Below, piece by piece: positions 7,069-11,390 of a stretch of 11,390 nt of DNA; position 1 is the stretch's first letter, and every line of letters starts with the position of its first letter. The stretch is taken from assembly GCA_022511355.1 (NCBI GenBank), contig JAFLRS010000052.1:1-11390 (forward strand), given 5' to 3'. The position numbers and the translations under genes were made by a program. The notes beneath the pieces are model-generated. The model made no database searches and had not been told where the DNA came from. It saw only the letters and a program-made list of their open reading frames with translations. The DNA is from Alistipes sp. (GTDB lineage Bacteria > Bacteroidota > Bacteroidia > Bacteroidales > Rikenellaceae).

Positions 7069-8697
7069 TTATTCGATGGTTTTTATAAGGTCTTTGAGTT
7101 TTACTGTCTGGAACACCATGTGAGCGGCGCTCGATTCGTAGAGTATGCCTGCGGTTTCGCTGTCCACGAGCGTGAGGCACGAGTAACCCCAGCTGTCTTC
7201 CGCATCGAGCAGTATCGAGTTCTCTTCGAGCCAAGTGACTCCTCCGTCGAGGCTGGCCTTGACGGTTATGTTGTTGCGTCGTTTGGTGGTTGCCGGATTC
7301 GAGAAGAGCAGCAAGTCGCGCCCCAGAACGTTGTCGGCGGCGGGCACTGCCAGCAGCGAAGCCATGCAGACGGGTTCGGGAAGAGCCGAACGGTTCGACG
7401 GATGTTCGTTCCATGTTCTGCCCAGATCGGAGGTGGTGCTTACGGCGCGGCTGCCGCCCCGATTGTCGCGCATATTGAGCATCAGCACTCCCTCCCCGAC
7501 TTCGGCCACCTGAGCTTCGGTGGTGTTCGAACGTGCCGGATTGTGGATGTGCCATGTGGTTCCGCGGTCGCGGCTGTACATTATGCCTGCATGAGGCATA
7601 CGCATCGAATCGATGAACTGAATCGGGAATACGAGCGTTCCGTCCTTCATGGTTATGCCGCGGCCGGGACCTTGCAGCAGGAAGCACCACGAGGGGTCTT
7701 TCACCTGTCGCGTGATGTTTATCGGACGGCTCCATGTGCGTCCGTCATCGTCGCTGCGCGCAAGTACGAGCTGCGCCGTGCTGTCGGCGTCCATGCCGGG
7801 CATCGAGTTGGTCCACGCACGCACATTTCCCATTCCCGAAGTGTGTGCCGCTGCTATCCACACCGTACCCGTCCGGGTGTCGGTGAGTATCGAAGGGTCG
7901 CCGACTCCGTTTTGTGCATCGGGGAGTCCTCCCTCGCCGCGGAACGACATGGCAATGCGCATGGGTTCCCATGTACGGCCGCCGTCGGTGCTGCGGCTTA
8001 CTCCTATGTCGATAGCCTCCTGCAGGTCGGCCGAGTTGTTGCGCCGCACGTCGTATACTCCGAGCAGGGTGCCGCGATTGGTGGTCACGAGGCCCGGAAT
8101 GCGATAGGCCGCCACTCCGTCATCGCCCGCATGACGCACGCCAACACCCATGCGGCGAGGCTTGTCCGAACCTGCGGCGGTTGCGATTTCGCGCCGTGCG
8201 CCGTTGATGCGGATATCCTTGACCGAGGCTGTTATTTCTGCATCGAGCGGCGTTTTCCGTGCCATCTCGATGCTTACCCAGAAGTAATTCACGCCTTCGG
8301 GCATCTTCTGCCCCGATGCGAGAGTCACGCTGCGCGACATCTTTTTGGTTCGGCTCTGCAGAACCGAATATGAGGGATGCGCCTTGAGCGTGAGTCCGGG
8401 CATTTCGCGCGGAATGTAGTTCACGGGACGATAGAACAGACCCTGACGCGCACGGCCTTCCGAACCTCCGTAGTAGAGTTTTAACGACTTGATGTTGCGC
8501 AAATCGGTCTCTTCGCCGAATTCGACGGTAATCGAGTCGAATGTGTCACCGTGCGCGATGTCGCCGAGACGGATTTCGAACAGAATATTGTCTTCGCGTT
8601 CGAGCAGAATCGGTATGACAGGAGAGCGCACATCGGTCTGCGCGGCAATCGGCGCCGCCGCGAGCATAAAGAGTATCGGTACAAAAAACTTTTTCAT
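7069..8697 (-). CDS. nanH: GH33 exo-alpha-sialidase (neuraminidase)
   Basis: A 542-residue secreted sialidase that cleaves terminal sialic acid from glycoconjugates. The signal peptide (MKKFFVPILF to IAAQ, about 20 residues) is followed by an N-terminal beta-sandwich domain (about 22-170), as in Bacteroides NanH/BTSA, and then a six-bladed propeller. The propeller shows the YRIP motif (Arg199) and five Asp boxes of the S/T-x-D-x-G-x-T-W type at about 235-242, 314-321, 374-381, 421-428 and 481-488. It also has EAQVAE (Glu393/Glu398), MRDNRGGSR with further triad Arg candidates, and the nucleophile Tyr in WGYSCL (Tyr504). The sequence closely follows remembered Bacteroides sialidases, including MGVGVRHAGDD and QGPGRGITM. 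In-frame ATGs at 8706 and 8703 (MMNMKKFF) are alternative starts; all three lie 7-16 bases after the transporter stop. An open frame reaching 8772 overlaps the transporter and is unlikely to be used. Confidence 0.96.
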   Translation of the reverse strand: MKKFFVPILFMLAAAPIAAQTDVRSPVIPILLEREDNILFEIRLGDIAHGDTFDSITVEFGEETDLRNIKSLKLYYGGSEGRARQGLFYRPVNYIPREMPGLTLKAHPSYSVLQSRTKKMSRSVTLASGQKMPEGVNYFWVSIEMARKTPLDAEITASVKDIRINGARREIATAAGSDKPRRMGVGVRHAGDDGVAAYRIPGLVTTNRGTLLGVYDVRRNNSADLQEAIDIGVSRSTDGGRTWEPMRIAMSFRGEGGLPDAQNGVGDPSILTDTRTGTVWIAAAHTSGMGNVRAWTNSMPGMDADSTAQLVLARSDDDGRTWSRPINITRQVKDPSWCFLLQGPGRGITMKDGTLVFPIQFIDSMRMPHAGIMYSRDRGTTWHIHNPARSNTTEAQVAEVGEGVLMLNMRDNRGGSRAVSTTSDLGRTWNEHPSNRSALPEPVCMASLLAVPAADNVLGRDLLLFSNPATTKRRNNITVKASLDGGVTWLEENSILLDAEDSWGYSCLTLVDSETAGILYESSAAHMVFQTVKLKDLIKTIE

Positions 8698-8713
8698 ATT
8701 CATCATGTTGCGG

Positions 8714-9958
8714 TTATTCCATATTGTCGGTTTCGGGCCGCAGTACGAGCAGCTGCAGCAGCAGTGCCGCACCCGTTACGGCCGCCATAAATGCGAATCC
8801 GAGTCCGAGGTGTCCCTCATTGGCCCATTTGCCGAGTACGTCGGTTATCACGGCGCCTGCAAATACTCCTGTCATGTTCATGAGTCCGTATGCCGAAGCG
8901 CGCTGACGTGCCGGCACGAACTGACAGAGTATGGGCATATTGTTGGCATCGAACATTCCGTATCCCACGCCGAAGCAGAGTCCGGCTCCTACGGCCGCGA
9001 ACAGACTGTGGCCGAGTCCTATGAGTATGAGAGCGGGAATCATCAGTGCGAGTCCGGTTGCGCTGGTGTAGATGCGTCCGCGCAGATTGCGCCGCACCCA
9101 GAAGTCCGAGAGCGGACCTCCTATCATGACGCCGATGAATGACGATACGGCTATGGTGATGGTGGCTATCGGACCGGCCTCCGACATCGGCAGACCCAAA
9201 CTGTCGGCAAAGAGAGTCGGCAGCCAGTTTTTGGTCGCCCATCCGGGCAGCGACGACGACGCGAAGAAGAAGAGAATCGTCCAGAACGCCACATTCGAGA
9301 ATATCATGACGAAGCTCTTCAGTACCGGTTCCTTTGCGGTTGCAGGCTTTGCGGTTTCGGTTTTGAGCGAGGGTTCGCGACGCTTCTCGTGCAGCAGCAG
9401 AATGAGTATGACGGCGTAGATTATGCCGACGAGACCGAATGAATGAAAAGTCGTCTGCCACGAGAATTTTTCGGCGACGGTGGCTCCGAATCCGCCCACG
9501 GCCTGACCTAAATAGAGTCCGGTCATGTGTATTCCTATGGCGAGGCTTCGGGCCGAGCCGGTGAAGTAGTCGGCGATAAGCGACAGTGCGGCGGGGATGT
9601 AGAGAGCTTCGCTCACACCCATAAGTGCGCGCAGCAGCAGAATTTGATTGAAGTTCGAGGCGTAACCCATCAGCAGTGTGACTGCCGACCACACTCCGAG
9701 CGAGGCTATGATGAGCCATTTGCGGTTGATTCTGTCGGCAACGGCCCCCGCAACGGGACTCATAAGGCCGTATATCCAGAGGAATATGGCCATCAGACGG
9801 CCGAAATTGACTGCCGATTCCAGCTCCTGAATGTCGTACTGCATGGCATCGCGCATCGTCGAGAGCATCTGACGGTCCATGTAGTTGAGCAGTGCCACCA
9901 CCCACAACAACCCCACGACGAGCCACGGATAGAATTTCGATTCGGTAAGTTTTTTCAT
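8714..9958 (-). CDS. nanT: MFS transporter, probable sialic acid permease (NanT-like)
   Basis: A 414-residue inner-membrane major facilitator with 12 hydrophobic segments and a charged central loop after segment 6 (around KREPSLKTETAK). The first segment ends in LNYMDRQMLS (Asn25, Tyr26, Asp28, Arg29), typical of the organic-anion (ACS-like) branch. ADRINRKW in the segment 2-3 loop and GGPLSDFWVRR in the segment 8-9 loop resemble MFS motif A. Substrate is inferred from position: it lies between a NanM-like mutarotase and NanH, as MFS-type NanT does in Bacteroidota nan clusters. An upstream in-frame ATG at 9991 would add 11 residues and overlap the mutarotase by 29 bases. The ATG at 9958, 4 bases after the mutarotase TAA and followed by MKKLTESKF, is preferred. 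Import of another acidic sugar is the main alternative. Confidence 0.87.
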   Translation of the reverse strand: MKKLTESKFYPWLVVGLLWVVALLNYMDRQMLSTMRDAMQYDIQELESAVNFGRLMAIFLWIYGLMSPVAGAVADRINRKWLIIASLGVWSAVTLLMGYASNFNQILLLRALMGVSEALYIPAALSLIADYFTGSARSLAIGIHMTGLYLGQAVGGFGATVAEKFSWQTTFHSFGLVGIIYAVILILLLHEKRREPSLKTETAKPATAKEPVLKSFVMIFSNVAFWTILFFFASSSLPGWATKNWLPTLFADSLGLPMSEAGPIATITIAVSSFIGVMIGGPLSDFWVRRNLRGRIYTSATGLALMIPALILIGLGHSLFAAVGAGLCFGVGYGMFDANNMPILCQFVPARQRASAYGLMNMTGVFAGAVITDVLGKWANEGHLGLGFAFMAAVTGAALLLQLLVLRPETDNME

Positions 9959-9962
9959 TGTT

Positions 9963-11084
9963 TTATTGTCGGTTTTTTGTTTTCGAAACATTTATGACCG
10001 CAGACTCCGATGAGCGGATTCCGGGTTTGAGTTCGCCGTTTATTATGGCCAGTTTGCCGTCGCGGTCGGCCACCAAAGCCGCACCGGCACGCGCCGTTTC
10101 GTCATACTCTCCGGCCGAAGTCCAGCGTTCCGTCGCGGGGTCGAAACAGTAGAGCGTGCGTCGGAAACGGTACCGTTCGACCGGCTGCGAGAGATATTCG
10201 GCATTCTGTTCGGGTGCGAGGTTGAGCGCGCGGTTGAAAATTTCGCGGTTCACTCCGCCCGCAACCCACATTCGGCCTTCGGCATCCTGCACCGCCGTCG
10301 CACCCGTTGCCGTACCTCCGTCGGGCAGACCCGCAATGCGGACCCAACGACCCTCCTGCAGACGGTATCCGTAGTCGGCGGCCTCCTTCTTTACGGGGTC
10401 GAATCCTCCCCATACATAGAGCGTACCTCCGAACAGAGCAGCAATCGGCTGAACCATGGCTTCGGGCAGTTCTCCTGTTTTGCTCCATACTCCGCCCTCG
10501 GCGAGGTCGCAGCAGTAGACCCCTTTGGAGGGGACTCCGTTGCTCAGACCTCCTGCAACGCATAGCACCGAACCTTCGCGCGCGGCTGCGGCCTGCTCCA
10601 AAGGCAGAGGCAGCGGCGGCAGTTCCGAAATGATGACGAACGTGCCGTTCAGACCGTCGCAATCCCCGTCGCAACCGCTTTTCGACAGAGTTATCTGCAC
10701 CACGGCATCGACAGAACCTTCGGCATTGGCTCCGCCGGCTATCACCATGCGGTTGGCAAGCGCGAACGAAGCTCCGTATGCCGTCGGCTGCGGCAGTCGG
10801 CCCGCCGGCAGCCACTCTCCCTCCCCGAGGATGAAAATCTCGTCGTAAAAACGCTTCGCACCTCCTTCGGCTGCCGGAGTGTCGGGGAAATTGGCTCCGC
10901 CGGCAACTATGAACGTGTCGTCGATTTTGCCGGCCGCCAACGCCGAAACACCCTTGCCGTAGTCGGTCGAGGGCGCTATTGCGGGCAACGGCTCCGCAGT
11001 CGCGGAGTCGTTGCGATGAGTGCAGGCGCACGACAAAAGCACCGACAAACCCGAAACAAGCAGTGTCGCGGCAAATCTATTCAT
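9963..11084 (-). CDS. nanM: Cyclically permuted NanM-like sialate mutarotase, lipoprotein
   Basis: A 373-residue Kelch-repeat beta-propeller that should speed conversion of the alpha anomer of Neu5Ac released by sialidase to the beta form. A lipoprotein signal with lipobox LLSC (Cys19) opens it. Kelch-type blades are marked by VAGGANFPD (60-68), IAGGANAEG (115-123), VAGGLSNG (176-183), VWGGFDP (224-230), VAGGVNREIFN (274-284) and INGELKPGIR (348-357). The last matches the E. coli NanM segment holding the catalytic Glu209 and Arg215, giving Glu351 and Arg357 here. In E. coli this segment lies mid-protein and the GGA blades come after it, so the order is circularly permuted, as in the family named cyclically-permuted mutarotase. 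An extra SGCDGDCDG loop (136-144) and other cysteines are unusual. The ATG overlaps the epimerase stop by 8 bases; the transporter follows after 4. Confidence 0.92.
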   Translation of the reverse strand: MNRFAATLLVSGLSVLLSCACTHRNDSATAEPLPAIAPSTDYGKGVSALAAGKIDDTFIVAGGANFPDTPAAEGGAKRFYDEIFILGEGEWLPAGRLPQPTAYGASFALANRMVIAGGANAEGSVDAVVQITLSKSGCDGDCDGLNGTFVIISELPPLPLPLEQAAAAREGSVLCVAGGLSNGVPSKGVYCCDLAEGGVWSKTGELPEAMVQPIAALFGGTLYVWGGFDPVKKEAADYGYRLQEGRWVRIAGLPDGGTATGATAVQDAEGRMWVAGGVNREIFNRALNLAPEQNAEYLSQPVERYRFRRTLYCFDPATERWTSAGEYDETARAGAALVADRDGKLAIINGELKPGIRSSESAVINVSKTKNRQ

Positions 11085-11390
11085 CGCTTCTGCCCAAAAT
11101 ATCGTCGCAGAGCATCGCCGAACGAATCATCATGCGCGGAATGTGGAACGGACCTTTGAAGATGTTGCCCTTGGCGGGCTGAGCCACCGAACCGTCACGA
11201 TGCAGATAACCGTACCATTCGCCGTACTCCTTGTCGTTCAGATGTTCGTATGCCCACTCATGAGCCTTGCGGTGCATCTCCAGATATTTTTCGTCGCCCG
11301 TGATTTTGTAGGCGTACAGCGCGGCGATAATTGTTTCGCACTGCGGCCACCAGAACTTCATATCCTGCGAATAGTCCTGCGGCGGGAAGT
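11077..11390 (-). CDS. AGE/RenBP-type N-acylglucosamine 2-epimerase (partial, C-terminal end)
   Basis: Only the last ~104 codons are in the window; the frame stays open to the right edge, so the Met at 11361 is internal. The segment shows AGE family C-terminal signatures: KFWWPQCETIIAAL, a helical stretch of the (alpha/alpha)6 barrel, EYGEWYGYLHRDG, and KGNIFKGPFHIPR. The His of FHIPR corresponds to the C-terminal catalytic His of the family. Such enzymes interconvert ManNAc and GlcNAc in the cytoplasm. In Bacteroides fragilis the enzyme doing this after NanL cleavage of sialic acid is called NanE; it is unrelated to the E. coli ManNAc-6-phosphate epimerase of the same name. The TAG stop overlaps the mutarotase ATG by 8 bases, placing it in the same operon. 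Confidence 0.9.
   Translation of the reverse strand, partial: FPPQDYSQDMKFWWPQCETIIAALYAYKITGDEKYLEMHRKAHEWAYEHLNDKEYGEWYGYLHRDGSVAQPAKGNIFKGPFHIPRMMIRSAMLCDDILGRSDE

Noticed and set aside
7067..7735. 222-codon N-terminal extension of the small SGNH gene
   Set aside because: It runs inside the sialidase gene in another frame, is Arg/His-rich, and the signal peptide begins at the ATG at 7066.
7120..8373. 417-codon + strand open frame opposite the sialidase gene
   Set aside because: Composition is Cys/His/Arg-rich with no domain; it is the mirror of the GH33 frame with its five Asp boxes.
8751..8770. CAG/CTG-like short repeat near the transporter 3' end
   Set aside because: It encodes the Leu/Gln/Ala-rich last membrane helix; codon bias explains it.
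8698..8772. Cys-rich N-terminal extension of the sialidase
   Set aside because: It overlaps the transporter 3' end and precedes a clear signal peptide starting at 8697 (or 8706).
9978..9990. Small inverted repeat TGTTT-TCG-AAACA, possible operator
   Set aside because: Short, AT-rich, and within the 3' coding end of the mutarotase in the middle of an operon; probably chance.
9959..9991. Start of the transporter at 9991, adding 11 polar residues
   Set aside because: This overlaps the mutarotase end by 29 bases, while the ATG at 9958 gives a 4-base gap and a normal MFS N-terminus.

Overview
The window reads as a dense host-glycan foraging locus from a member of the Bacteroidota. The evidence is the gene content (GH2, GH95, and a Bacteroides/Tannerella-type nan cluster), secreted or lipoprotein signal peptides on the enzymes, gene gaps of a few bases, and no clear Shine-Dalgarno motifs. 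The base composition is clearly GC-rich, with GC-rich third codon positions. That fits a gut genus such as Alistipes better than Bacteroides, but the genus is an inference.

Left part, + strand (2-4342): the C-terminal ~644 codons of a LacZ-type GH2 beta-galactosidase are followed after 3 bases by a complete GH95 alpha-L-fucosidase lipoprotein. Together they would remove capping fucose and then galactose from mucin- or milk-type glycans.

Right part, - strand (4313-11390, transcribed right to left): a tightly packed sialic-acid operon. In transcription order it holds the 3' end of an AGE/RenBP-type N-acylglucosamine 2-epimerase, a cyclically permuted NanM-like sialate mutarotase lipoprotein, an MFS transporter (NanT-like), a GH33 exo-sialidase (NanH), a single-domain SGNH esterase, and a double-SGNH sialate O-acetylesterase (NanS-like). 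Junctions run from an 8-base overlap to a gap of about 16 bases, so this is one transcription unit whose promoter lies beyond the right edge. The esterases would strip O-acetyl groups, NanH would release sialic acid, NanM would speed anomer equilibration, NanT would import it, and the epimerase would convert ManNAc to GlcNAc after cleavage by a lyase (NanL) not present here.

The two units converge. The last codons of the fucosidase and esterase genes overlap by 30 bases, and a 10-bp hairpin with A- and T-tracts on both sides (4291-4314) sits at the junction as a probable terminator.

No stretch over 300 bases lacks a gene. I see no RNA genes, mobile elements or CRISPR, and no new defence or regulatory system. 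The most interesting points are the shared 3' junction, the stack of three SGNH esterase domains behind the sialidase, and the permuted NanM with an extra Cys/Asp/Gly loop.
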